A stretch of 64,000 bases of DNA from the NCBI GenBank assembly GCA_019671135.1, contig JAHRHY010000014.1, forward strand, positions 1,548,001-1,612,000, read 5' to 3'. Below are positions 10,273 to 20,788 of this stretch, piece by piece (the first letter of the stretch is position 1; every line of letters starts with the position of its first letter). Below the pieces are notes generated by a model that was not told the DNA's origin, searched no databases, and worked only from the letters and a program-made list of their open reading frames with translations. The translations under genes were made by a program, and so were the position numbers. Origin of the DNA: Linnemannia hyalina (lineage: Eukaryota > Mortierellomycota > Mortierellomycetes > Mortierellales > Mortierellaceae).

Positions 10273-11670
10273 ATGGTTGCTCCCGCCAAAAAATATACCG
10301 ATGAGCGTCCTGTGGAGGCCGTCGTGGCCCTCCCGGATTCTGTGGATGACGTGACCCTCCCGGATTCGGTTGAAGACTTCAGCGACAAGACTCAACAAGA
10401 TCAAGAAACCGCGCCGTTCATCTGCCTCCTCTCTCACGGGATCCACCTGGGCGACTATGTCGCTATCTTGGAGTACTCCTTTAACTGTACCGGTCTGAAA
10501 GTCCTCCAATGGACCCCCAAAAGCCATATGGTCGAGTTTGGGTCCTACTATGAGATCCCTGAAAAGGACGATCTTGGTCGCAAGAAGAGAGTCGCCGTAG
10601 TTTCGGAGCGGCATACCGTCGAGCTGCCAAACCCCAATCTGCCTTATTTGCCCTTCTGCGAGAACCTCGACCGGCTGGTTGAAACCCAAACCCCAGTAAC
10701 AGCAGTTGCCAACCTCTCTGTCCCCATCAATGCTTTTCCTGAGAATGTCAGACGCATCATTTGTAGCAAGGTTGTCCATAGAGACGCCGGCGAAATTTAC
10801 CCTGAGGTCGTTGGTCTCTGTGTGCTCGAATACGAGCTTCTCGCACCTCTCAATTCTTCCTCCTCTTCTTCCTCCTCCTCTTCTTCCTCCTCCTCCTCCT
10901 CTACAAGCTCACAATCGTCGTCTCCATCACACAAAAACCTGGAGTGGAAAGCGATCGTCGGCTACACGTTGGACGTCTCAAGCGCCGGCCATGAGTACAA
11001 AACCAGCACCACCAGCGCCACAGGAGACCGTCCCAAAACACAACACACTCTTACCCTAGATCTTGGCATCGGCTACCCCGCTCAGAGTTTTTTTGCTCTT
11101 CAACAACCCCGCGTTCGCTACAATAACCCCTCTTTTTTCTCGATGAACAGTGTCGAACAGTCCACCGAATGCTGCAAGTTCCAGGACTTCTCTGTCACTG
11201 AAGACCACCTCTCGAAAAGGCGCAAGCTCATCTTCAAAAGAGGCAACTACATCCGCCCAGCTCAGAACTCCGTTCGGTCGGCCCGTGTCAGGGCTGCTCC
11301 GCTACCGAACGGGTCGGGGCTCCGGCCGATCTTGCCTGCCATATCGCTGCCAACCAGTATTATGCCCAACATCGTCGTCACTGTCCGCAACTCAGACAGC
11401 AGCAGCAACTCTAGTGCCGGCGTGTCATCAAGCAACTCTGGTGCCAGCTGGTCTCCAAGTAGCGTCAGGTTCAATGTGTTGGCAAGCAGCCCCAGTGCCA
11501 GCTCCAGTGCCAGCTTCAGTGCCAGTACCAGTGCATGCCTCAGTCGTCCTCCTCACCGTTCTCCTGCCGTCATCGTTCGTCCTCCTCACGGTTCACCTGC
11601 CGTCGTCGTTCGCCCTCCTCTTCATCCTCCCCCCGACGAGTCCCCAACTGCTTCTAGAGATCGGATCTAG
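10273..11670 (+). CDS. Zinc-finger-family protein lacking in-frame fingers (465 aa)
   Basis: Start ATG at 10273 (MVAPAKKYTDERP). The N-terminal half resembles the cluster's domain in layout: a conserved start FICLLSHGIHLGDY, then VVGLCVLEYELL at the position of the EFYQAPW block, interrupted by a run of about 20 serines (residues about 194-215). The C-terminal third is Ser/Pro-rich. The frame stops at 11670 before any finger. Two finger-like units follow in another frame from 11765. Either an intron in 11640-11765 joins them (I find no convincing donor/acceptor pair) or the gene is frameshifted. Codon use and position match the other members, so it was a member of the family; whether it is functional is doubtful. 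Confidence 0.6.
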   Translation: MVAPAKKYTDERPVEAVVALPDSVDDVTLPDSVEDFSDKTQQDQETAPFICLLSHGIHLGDYVAILEYSFNCTGLKVLQWTPKSHMVEFGSYYEIPEKDDLGRKKRVAVVSERHTVELPNPNLPYLPFCENLDRLVETQTPVTAVANLSVPINAFPENVRRIICSKVVHRDAGEIYPEVVGLCVLEYELLAPLNSSSSSSSSSSSSSSSSTSSQSSSPSHKNLEWKAIVGYTLDVSSAGHEYKTSTTSATGDRPKTQHTLTLDLGIGYPAQSFFALQQPRVRYNNPSFFSMNSVEQSTECCKFQDFSVTEDHLSKRRKLIFKRGNYIRPAQNSVRSARVRAAPLPNGSGLRPILPAISLPTSIMPNIVVTVRNSDSSSNSSAGVSSSNSGASWSPSSVRFNVLASSPSASSSASFSASTSACLSRPPHRSPAVIVRPPHGSPAVVVRPPLHPPPDESPTASRDRI

Positions 11671-11764
11671 TGCCCGCGCCTTAACTGCTGGTGCTACGTC
11701 TACTTAAACGAGACCCTGTACCGTACGCCTATATATTATGTACAAACACGACAAACCCTGAATG

Positions 11765-11945
11765 TACAAGTGCGAGTATTTTGGTTGCGAGTGCGCCTAC
11801 CCATGCATGGGCAGCCAGACGACCCATATCAAGTCGAAGCATAAGAAAGACGAGTTGAAGAAGTGTCAGAAGTGTGGCGAGGCGTTGTCGAAGGGGGGAT
11901 AATACTATGAGGCATGAGAGGACTTGTACGGGTGTTGCTGGTGGT
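11765..11945 (+). pseudogene. Detached zinc-finger tail with a G-run frameshift
   Basis: Read from 11765, the frame gives a perfect finger YKCEYFGCECAYPCMGSQTTH-IKSK-H (C-x4-C-x12-H-x4-H), then CQKCGEALSKGG and a stop. Removing one G from the run at about 11895-11900 restores C-x2-C-x12-H-ERT-C, the same C2HC last finger as in the siblings. This is the lost C-terminus of the gene at 10273. The single-base length change in a homopolymer may be a real mutation or an assembly error. Confidence 0.6.
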
Positions 11946-14595
11946 AAGGATAAAGGAAGCGAAGACTGAGCAAGTGGGAAGCTCGGTTTCTTGGTTTCTG
12001 TTTGTTATTATTTTAATAAACTGTATGTGTACGCATGTGTATGTGTGCGTATGTGTATGCATGCGTCATCTTTCAATTTTTTGGCCCATTTTAGTACAAT
12101 TGGTGTTTCCAACACAAATAGAACAGCACATAAAAACCACATCCTCGCCATCAGTCCGTCGTCAGACCAACAAAGGACGATGCAACACCTGGAGACACCC
12201 GGCGCCAGGAAACTCAGCAAGGCGTACAGCTGAGAGCGTAGCAGTGATGAATCAACACTCTCTCATTAGCAACGAGGACAGGGGATGAACATCAGCAGAT
12301 ACATAGGAGAGGAATGCACATCAGTGTTCTGTTCTTGTCTTTTCTGTGCAGAACGATGACGAGCTCGTCAGCATCGGCACACTTAGCTTGGCTATCCACA
12401 CCACGGCATACAGACACAAACGACAGGCCCTAGAAACGTAATGCCATCACTGTCGCTCTTCGTTGCAATCTACACCACACAAGCGACAATCACGACTACA
12501 ACAAAAGGAAGAACATTGTTGGACTCAGATCTATTGTTAGATTGAAACGATCAAGGTTATCAAGGCAACGTAAACTGATATGTAACGACACTCTGTTCCT
12601 GACATCAACGACCAATCGCAACAAAGAGAATTAAATAGTTGCGATAGTTCAGGAACAAAAAAAAAATTGAAGGGCAATTACCACCGACAGACAATACAGG
12701 AAAAAAAGGCAACAAACCGGGTTTGTTGGCAGGATCAGGAATAGGTCGGGTCGTCGGGACCCTTGTCAGCATTTATGACGACGTACACGCATATTTATGT
12801 CCGCTTAGCCTTTTTCTCCTTATTACTTTGTCTGTCGGTGTCATTTAGCATGCAAGGAATGCCTGATTTCCTGGTCTGGTGTGGCTTAGTTCTTTGAACA
12901 ACATTACGTGCAAATTGCGTGTCTAGTCGATTCTCAAGTCACGTAGTAAGAGGACCCATGCAATTTGATCCGCAGACGACTACGATAGTTTCTAGGCAGG
13001 ATATCCCAATCGACGTCAAAAGAACCAGGCCTAGGAAAGGAGCGCCCAGGAAGAGACGGGGATTGACTACGTGTAGTAACAAAAGGGAAACCTTTTGCTT
13101 AGGGGCGAACGAAAAACACAGGACTCACTTGGACAAAAAAAGACGGGGCTAGGCAATGTCCAACTGGAGACAATATGTATTCATGCGTGGAATCAAGGAG
13201 TTTCTTTTTCTTTCTGCCCATGGCAAAGCTCCTTTGAGTCGTCACTACACAGTTAGACAGTTGCGAATAAGAAAAGGCATGATTATAGATAAATGCAACG
13301 AGTACTTTATACAAAACGGCATTTGTGGGGGGCGACAATGGAACGGACAAAGTATACAGGGAGCCTTATAGTTGCATAGCATGGTATGGTGTCAATGTTG
13401 CATTTATGTTTGAGATTGATATCGCCCAGTGCTCAATACGTCCGTCCATCTGAACAAGAGCGCTCAGCTGTTGGTGCTTAATCGCAGAAACAAAAACAGC
13501 ACTAGAACAGATGTAAGAAAGCATTAAACAAAAGAGCGAAGACAGTGGGAGAGGAGTAAAACGGCAATCGCGCACAAATTCATGCAAGCTTCGGAGTCAT
13601 TGAAGCTCTTCTTTTTCTTCCTATCGTCCTTCTTTACTCTTCTCCTCCTTTTGGTGTTGCCCTTACCCTCATCCTCAACCCATTTCCCTTTTCACTTTAA
13701 ACCCTTTTTGTGTGCATTTTGAATCAGCTCACTACCTTCTTCTTCGGCTCATCCTGCTCCTCCGTTCCCTCCTTCTTAGACCAGGCGACTATGATTTGGT
13801 CATCTGGTGCGTCTTTCTTACATTGTCCAACCACGCATTATTACCACCCCATCATCCTCAGCCAACCCCTCTGTTACCGTCTCCCTAAATTATTTGTATG
13901 GTCAATTTTGATGATTTTTTTTTTGGAGGGTGCGTTTGTTTTTGGTCAGTGCGCCTTACATTGCTCGCCCGTTCATCCATCCATCCACCCTTCCATCCCA
14001 CCTTACCGCCTCTCCTTCTCCCTTCTTTCTTTCTTCCCTCCCCTACCCTCCTCTTTTGCTCTTAACATTTGAGCCCCCTAGTATGACAAAGCTTACTCGA
14101 TCGTCGCCGTCGTCGTTATTGCCAGAAGTCGCATAAATAGCACCCCTTGTTTTGTCTTGCACATTTTTGTTATTCGCGTGCTTTATTCAAAGAGTATATA
14201 CAGATAACCTATACATATCGGGAGCTGGAGTTTAAGTGTGAGAGCGTTGAGCAGCATAGAAGCATGGAAGAAGGGCGTTAGAGAAAAGGGCATAATGGCG
14301 GAATGGTAATATACGAGTGAGGTGAATGTGTCTAGGGATATGCAGGAGAAGGTTGTTGTTGCACTGAGCCTAAGAAACGAGACATGGTAATTGAATGGGT
14401 TGCATTGGCATGAAAGTGTAGAAGGGTCCTTTTGGACGCGTGGAAGGAAAGTGTTGAAGAGGAAAGAGATGATGGAGACTTGATTGATATTGACGTTGGG
14501 GATTCGATTGGCAACCTGACATCTCGGCAATGTCGACTTGGAGGAAAACGCGTCGCTCAACAGCCTAAATGCGTGCAAAACTAGGATAGACATGT
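11946..14595. other. Intergenic region, mostly without recognisable content
   Basis: A TG/CA-rich microsatellite lies at about 12025-12065. The sequence 13610-14060 is pyrimidine-rich and looks like a promoter/leader. It ends in a 17-codon ORF, listed separately. Nothing else is recognised on either strand. Confidence 0.3.
14083..14136 (+). other. Very short ORF (17 aa), possible truncated relative of the orphan small proteins
   Basis: The peptide MTKLTRSSPSSLLPEVA follows a CT-rich leader. Its spacing of R-S-S and LPE resembles the N-termini of the small proteins at 22867 and 19921 (MAARRHASITYQPLPE, MAIRRSSAVVNRPDE). It may be a truncated member or chance; I cannot decide from one sequence. 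Confidence 0.2.
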
Positions 14596-14817
14596 CTAGG
14601 CGGGGGCTGGATGCTGAACGGGGGCACCTCCTTGTTGGCCAGTGTTCTGGTTCTGGTTGGGCGCGTTCTGACCAAGCTGGACAGCTGCTTGAGGAGGGTT
14701 CTGCGCTTGACCACCGACGTTCACGACTTGGTTGTCGAGGAATATGCCTTGGTTGTTGCCGTTTTGTCTTGGCGTGTCGTCGGTACGGACTGACTTTTGG
14801 TGGGTAATGGCCATCAT
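14596..14817 (-). CDS. Small Gln/Asn-rich orphan protein (73 aa)
   Basis: Two consecutive ATGs start the frame at 14817 (MMAITHQKSV..). A TATAAAAAG on the minus strand near 14980-14990 lies about 165 bp upstream. Composition is Gln, Asn, Gly and Pro-rich, predicted disordered, with no domain, signal peptide or membrane segment. IFLDNQVVNV may correspond to the V-I-D block of the small proteins at 19921 and 22867, but the match is weak. Function unknown. Confidence 0.4.
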   Translation of the reverse strand: MMAITHQKSVRTDDTPRQNGNNQGIFLDNQVVNVGGQAQNPPQAAVQLGQNAPNQNQNTGQQGGAPVQHPAPA

Positions 14818-17604
14818 TTTGTTCTTACAATTTTGGTATTGGAGATTGGGTTGGGGTGGAGTGTTTTGAGTAAGGATATGGCTCGATCTGAGGCATGCGC
14901 TGGATGGAGATTGGAAACTGGAGGATGTTCGGTAGATTCGATGTAGGAAAGTGGGGTTCAAAAGAAGACAATATCCTTTCTTTTTATACATCCATGGTTA
15001 CCCAATCAGCTCAAAGCTATGTTATTGTCTCCTTTACAATACGTGGTGGTCTATGATGCCGTAACCGACAGTATTTGAAGTAGGTTTGCATAAATAAATA
15101 AAAAGCGACCACTTAATGCATCCATCATGGGTATGGGATCTCTCCTCTTTCGTGCCTGCTTATCAGGAGTAAAATAAAGTAAGGACTAGGACTCAGGAGT
15201 GTGCCTTTTTTTTCTCACATGTGGGAGAAGATCACTTTAGGTGGGACGCATGAACGAAGATGGACTACAAGAACATGTAACCCTTTGTCGTGGTCGTGGA
15301 GAAAAGCACACATTCGAGTGGGGCTATTCATACCTTCCATCCTTTACCCACCCACTCACTCACTTGCTCCACGTTGGGTCCTCCCCTTTGGCTCTTCCAC
15401 ATCAAGCAAGGAGTGAAAACATGAGCGCGAGCTGTCCATCCTACAGCATAAAAAAAGGAGACCCAACAACATGGTCAGTCAATATCCCATCCCATCCCAT
15501 CCCATCCCATCCCTTCTTACTTCACTCGCCATCAGAATCACTACCGCAGTAAAAACAACCATGCCGGTGGTGACAAAACGAAAAACAAATAGAATGAAGG
15601 CCCAAAAAAGAGCGATGAACGCTGTGCTGCTCTCCTCTCTGATTCTGCCTTTTTTCCATCGAGTAAGCGTGCAACGTTTTTTGAGAGGCGACCGAATTTG
15701 TTCGGAAATTAAGCCCATGCCTCATCGCAACAATGCAACCTCCTGGGTTGAACAGACAAAAAAAGCGCCAGCTTGGATAATGCATTTATTCGCTCTCCCA
15801 TCTTTTCCTCACACACACACGCACACACTGAATCGCCTCCGATTCCTCTGTTATTGTTGTTTTGTAAGTCTCCTGTCTCTGTTGACAATTCGCGATGCAT
15901 TATTATTGTTCTGGGAACTGAAAGGAGAGAAGAGGAGGGGGGAAACAGAGAGAGAAATGGTATATGAAACGCGAAAAACTAAATGGTTAAGGCAGGGAGC
16001 AAAAAAAGGGAAGAAGGGAAGGGAGACAGCAACAGGGCAGTGGGCAATGTGCCTCAATTTAGAATGCTTTCTTTGCTTTTTCTCCAATATGGGAAGTGAA
16101 GAGTGTCAGTTAGGTCGTCGTCGTTCAAATGAGGAAGCAAGAAAAAGCGGCATGCACATCGCTCTTGTTGTTGATGTAGGTAAAAATACACACCGTAGAA
16201 GGGTTCTTTGTTTTTACCCCTTTTTCGTTAAAGAACCTTGTATTTTAGCTTGTGTGCCCCGCCTACATGTGACAGCATCGTCCACAAATAGACATTACTG
16301 AACAACTAAAAAGAAGGTAGCCCTCGGAAGGGAGGACGGACGCGTTTTGTGTGTGAGGGAGGGTATCGCGATGGAAATGTAGGATGGGCTGGCATTCTAA
16401 AAAGGGTGCATTTGCCGATTTGAAAACAGAAGCAAAGGAAACCGAGGAAGACAACAGAGAAATGAACACTCCCTCCTCTCTCGGCGGGAACCCTGTTGAC
16501 GAAAAGCAAACGACAAAATTTTTCGCGTGTCACATGAAGAAGAGAGGAGACAGAGAGCAGATGGGACCCCGAAGTATTAAAAAAAGAAATCCCAGGGAGG
16601 TGTGTGCGTGATGTGTGTGTACAAATGGTCACGCTGCTTAAGCAAGGGAGCAGATGAAAAGGGGGGAGGACGACGAGGAGGTGGAGTGAGGAGGGGGGAC
16701 CTAAACTCAATTTCGTCAGCGCTCCCTTCAATTCGAATTCGTTGTTCAGAAAGCATGAACGTTTCTTTTTTCTATTTGACAAAAATCATAAGCAAATCAG
16801 CAAGAATAGGTGGAAGCAACATGGCAAAGTCTCAACAGGGACGCAAATGAACTGTTATATCTAAACTTGGACTGAAAGAGCACCAGATGACATTAGCATG
16901 TACCCGGTGTTGTTCACTCGTTGAGCTTTTTTTTTCGAAATTGTCCCACGAGATGCAAGTGCCTTCTGGTACAACTGCTGCAAGTGAGAAGGATATACAA
17001 CGACCATGTCGCGAGGGAGAGAGGAAATAGAGAGAGACAAATAGAGAAGGAGGGAGAACGAAAGGGATGGGAAGAGTAGTAGAATGAAGCAATTGAGCGA
17101 TTCCTGCTTTAATGAGAAGGGTTCGTTAATTTAAAATGTCGTCTTCATTCCTGATCTCAGTTTAAACACTTGCATTAGCTATTGAAGCATTGTAAGCTGT
17201 TGTTATTTCCCTTCGACTTCGTAATATTTGTCTTGCTCTCCGTTGCACAATGCGCTCCGTTTTGCGTCGAGAAATGAACACGACAATGCAATTGATAGAC
17301 AAGGTTGTTGACGTGGGCGTAACCTGTGTCTTTCTAAAAATCATCTTCCAGCTTCGCCATATTCATTGCCCAAGCCACTCACTTCAACTACTCAATCCTG
17401 TCGAAATTCGCATAAAATGCAAACAGTTGAGCTCTTTTTCCCCTTCTTCTTTGTCCCTCTTCCCTCTCTCATTCTCATTTACATTTTGTATTCTCCGTAG
17501 TCGTTCTCTCTAAATCAACATCGCCGCTCTACTCCTCCAAAACAACAACAAAACAATACAACGCTCCACCCCTTTTGTTCGTTTACGATCAAGCCATCAA
17601 AGGC
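14818..17604. other. Intergenic region, 2.8 kb
   Basis: Contains a (CATCC)n microsatellite at about 15485-15512 and several G/A-rich or C/T-rich tracts that open spurious frames. Near 17412-17417 ATAAAA stands about 190 bp before the ATG of the next zinc-finger gene, followed by a CT-rich leader. No other gene is supported. Confidence 0.4.
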
Positions 17605-18888
17605 ATGCTCATGGCAACAGCAGCAAGCTGCCACCAGCGTTATCGACCAGGACCAGGACAGGGTACCAATATGGACAGATGCAATACATGGCCGCCCAAT
17701 CCCGAAGAACTGCCAGAAAGCGAGGTCCAAAACACGTCTGTCCACACCAACAACTCCAACGTCCCATTCGCACCGATTTTGTTCCAAGGCGAGAATGTGA
17801 TGGCCCTTCCTGCTCAGTGGGTATTTGCACACCTGTCGCCCCCCCATGTTGACCAATTCGTCACGGCCGAGGACATACTCCGGCCACCTTACCAGACCGC
17901 CCAGCCGCCACCACCGATTTTAATGCTACCCACTTCGACAGCATATATGGGGCTCGACTCAATAGCAGCAGGAGCAAGAGGAGGCAACGGATCTCTAATG
18001 ATGGACCCACTAGCAGAGTATGAGAGCGGCGCTCGTTTGGAGGCGCAGGGAAGGGAAACAGACATGTCGCTTGATATCGCAATGGCAATGGAGGACCAAC
18101 GACCCATGTACTTTGTCCTGAGTCGCTTCCAACCTCCAAGCGTCACCCATGTAACAACAGTGCCTCCACCATCAATGCCACCACAGCCCACGGAGGAACA
18201 CCTTCATGATATGTTAATGGTGCCCGATATGTACGCCATGGACACTCTTCCGCGGGACGACCCAATATCGATGGGAGCCTTTCATGGTGCAGGAATGACT
18301 ATCTCGCCCGCTGATACAATGAACTCGCCTCTGCATTCCTCTCTGACACCAGCTATGGATGCGTTGTCAGCAGCAACACCCAACATGGTTGGCTCGCCGT
18401 ACCTGCCAGCAAAGGACGAGCCTGGGGAGGGCGAAGGTTTTGAATATTACGAATATGACGATGAAAACGACCTCGAGGGCGACAATGACAACGATATGGA
18501 AGAGGACGACGATAACGAAAACGACCGCAGTAGCAGCATCGACAACACTATGACCAACGACAACGACAACGACGCAAAACTAAGGTCCAAGAGTAATGAA
18601 TGCCCTGTATGCCACAAGACGTTCACCCGACGGAGCAACCTGAAAACACACGAAAAGCTGCATCAAAGGACGCATGCTGTTGCCTGTCCTCTCTGCAAAT
18701 GCACCTTCTCTCGGCAGCCCGATCTCAACCGACACCTCCTGGCGATCCACCAAGGCGATCGAAGTCACACCTGTGACAAGTGCGGTCGATCCTTTGCAAG
18801 GAAGGATGCCTGGCGAGTCCATCAGAACTCTTGCAAACGAACTACCCCACAGCATGAGCGGACAACAGCAACAACGCCATTATTATGA
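17605..18888 (+). CDS. C2H2 zinc-finger protein with acidic domain (427 aa)
   Basis: Start chosen at the ATG at 17605 (MLMATAAS..); the frame is open ten codons upstream without ATG. Intronless. The N-terminal 270 residues are Pro/Met/Thr-rich and do not clearly match the shared domain of the other members. Residues about 270-325 are a strong Asp/Glu/Asn stretch, typical of activation domains. Three fingers close the protein: CPVCHKTFTRRSNLKTH-EKL-H, CPLCKCTFSRQPDLNRH-LLAI-H and CDKCGRSFARKDAWRVH-QNS-C. The C2H2, C2H2 (x4), C2HC order matches the gene at 8199. AATAAA follows the stop directly. Probable nuclear transcriptional activator, targets unknown. It lies 6 kb from the rest of the cluster on the same strand. 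Confidence 0.85.
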   Translation: MLMATAASCHQRYRPGPGQGTNMDRCNTWPPNPEELPESEVQNTSVHTNNSNVPFAPILFQGENVMALPAQWVFAHLSPPHVDQFVTAEDILRPPYQTAQPPPPILMLPTSTAYMGLDSIAAGARGGNGSLMMDPLAEYESGARLEAQGRETDMSLDIAMAMEDQRPMYFVLSRFQPPSVTHVTTVPPPSMPPQPTEEHLHDMLMVPDMYAMDTLPRDDPISMGAFHGAGMTISPADTMNSPLHSSLTPAMDALSAATPNMVGSPYLPAKDEPGEGEGFEYYEYDDENDLEGDNDNDMEEDDDNENDRSSSIDNTMTNDNDNDAKLRSKSNECPVCHKTFTRRSNLKTHEKLHQRTHAVACPLCKCTFSRQPDLNRHLLAIHQGDRSHTCDKCGRSFARKDAWRVHQNSCKRTTPQHERTTATTPLL

Positions 18889-19723
18889 ATAAAACGCTGC
18901 AACAATACCTCCATTAACATCATCTGTTTTAAGTCTTCGCCCAAATGATGCCTCATTCATCTTTTCCCCCCACCATTTTTATCTTCTGCAGAGTACTCCC
19001 GACTCTGTGGCTTTTTTTTAGAGCGGGGTCCGGGCCATCCATCCGATGGATACGATGGATTGTCATGCGATTCTCTATTTACTCCGCTTTTTTTTTTCTT
19101 CGCCATCCTTCCTTCTTTCCTTCCCGTCTCGACACTCCCATCGACGGACACCCTTTTTTTAGCATCAGACAACCCACCCTGGCGCAGGAATCCCCATCTC
19201 AGACCGCAGTCTTCACACCTCTATTCTCGTTCTCACACTTTATTATTCCACACCTCCTCATTTCTCACTTCTGACTCTCCCCTCATTCACATCACACCCC
19301 TCGCTACTGGACTTGAAGCGAGAACACACATACACAACTGGAATCAGGTATCATGACTCATCTTTTCCTTACATCTCCTTTCACATCCGTCACCTCTCTA
19401 TTCTCATCCTCGTTTTCATAACCTAAAGACCCTTAATGCTAGGAGTCGGAGGGTAATGAAAGAAAGAGAAAGGAGGGAAGGATCAATCGCCACACAATCA
19501 ACAACAGCAGTGTTATGCTATCGCCTTTTATTATGTTGTCTTAGGCTGGTTCGTTTCTTCTTGCGCCTGACGTTTCGACCAGTGATAGAAAGGGGGACCG
19601 AGGAGGAAGAAGGAAATAAGGAACGTTCAGTGATAACCGTGATTCAAGTCTACGACGATCGTAGATTTCAGTACAACTCGGTTCAGGTTTAGTGGTCGCC
19701 TTCACCCTCTCTCGAAAGAACAG
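18889..19723. other. Intergenic region
   Basis: CT-rich tracts and short unsupported frames only; a CT-rich, promoter-like stretch at about 18950-19340 leads into no recognisable coding sequence. Confidence 0.3.
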
Positions 19724-19921
19724 TTAAGCAGGATCAGCAGCAGCGGTGACAGGTTGTTCTTCAGCAGGTGCAAGGGCAAGTGTAAGATCGGGGGCTGGCT
19801 CCTCCATCTCCACCTCCACAGCTTCGATCGGCACAGGAACGTCGCGAAGATCAATCACTGTATTGCTCATAAAGACTTCGTCAGGCCGATTAACAACGGC
19901 GCTGGATCGTCTGATGGCCAT
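19724..19921 (-). CDS. Small acidic orphan protein with VID motif (65 aa)
   Basis: The frame also has an ATG at 19939; the start at 19921 is preferred because MAIRRSS aligns with MAARRHAS of the gene at 22867. The two align through RR, a P-x-E pair, then MSNTVIDLRDVPVPI against MSDKVIDHTDIPDPI, and diverge into Pro/Ala/Val-rich tails. No signal peptide or membrane segment. A TATA-like CTATAAAAG on the minus strand near 20237-20246 lies about 300 bp upstream. The shared N-terminal block suggests a short linear interaction motif in an otherwise disordered protein; this is inference. Confidence 0.5.
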   Translation of the reverse strand: MAIRRSSAVVNRPDEVFMSNTVIDLRDVPVPIEAVEVEMEEPAPDLTLALAPAEEQPVTAAADPA

Positions 19922-20686
19922 TGTTATATTGAAGTTCATTTTATTTGGATATGGTTGGTTGTTGAAGGATGGCGTTGCTGATTACTCTATTGCTGGAGCC
20001 GAAGACTGACTCGTTTACTTGAAGATTATAAGACTTGGAGTTGGGTGTAGCTATGGATTGTCGTTGTGAGGTAGCTTGAAAGTACGTAACAAGAAAACAT
20101 ATGAACAAATACAAAATGTAACAGCAATGCAGGGTGTCGATGGCTATGTCTGTGCGGATGATGGTAACAAAACTACTAGAACACGCATAAGCGGAGAAAA
20201 AATCAAGAAAGAGTTGAGGTAGAGGGATGGAGCAGAGTTGTTCTTTTATAGATGGAGCAAGCAAGGGGCGACGACGATGTAGATTTTGTTAGGACAGGAC
20301 CAAAAGGGTCTTCCATTCACTTCAGCCACTGTATGCTTTTTTCGCCATAGAAACTAAGGGCAGATGCGGTGGCACGGGAAAAAATCGCCAAGAGCGAAAA
20401 GTATTATTGCCTCTGGGGGTGGTCGAAATGTATTGAGAAAGAAGACATACAACTCGAATCAATGCCATCACCCCATGCATTCTGATTAGCTGGTTCCTCG
20501 TGTGGCTGCCAGTGGACCCCATACACCATCATTGCACACCTTTTTCATCCACTCTTACCTTCTTCACTTACCGCGCTTGTATTCTCTCTACCTTACACAT
20601 AGCGCTTGCCTTCACTCTCACACGCCTACTCTCTACGTCACAAACCGTTCTTGAATCCCGCATCCTTCTTTCCCTCCTCCACCAGC

Positions 20687-20788
20687 ATGTCGCAGCCCTT
20701 CCAACCTTACGTCCGACCATCCGATGCCAACGAGAGATGTCTTGAGACATTCGGATTTGAGCCAATGGCAAGATCATTCAAAGCTTGA
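20687..20788 (+). CDS. Short ORF (33 aa) under the inverted promoter copy, antisense to the next gene's 3' end
   Basis: MSQPFQPYVRPSDANERC.. starts at the position equivalent to the start codon of the opposite gene at 21885. It has an equivalent leader and overlaps that gene's last 80 bp tail to tail. The peptide has no recognisable domain. It may be the truncated remnant of the second gene of an inverted pair, or a leader for antisense transcription. Confidence 0.3.
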   Translation: MSQPFQPYVRPSDANERCLETFGFEPMARSFKA

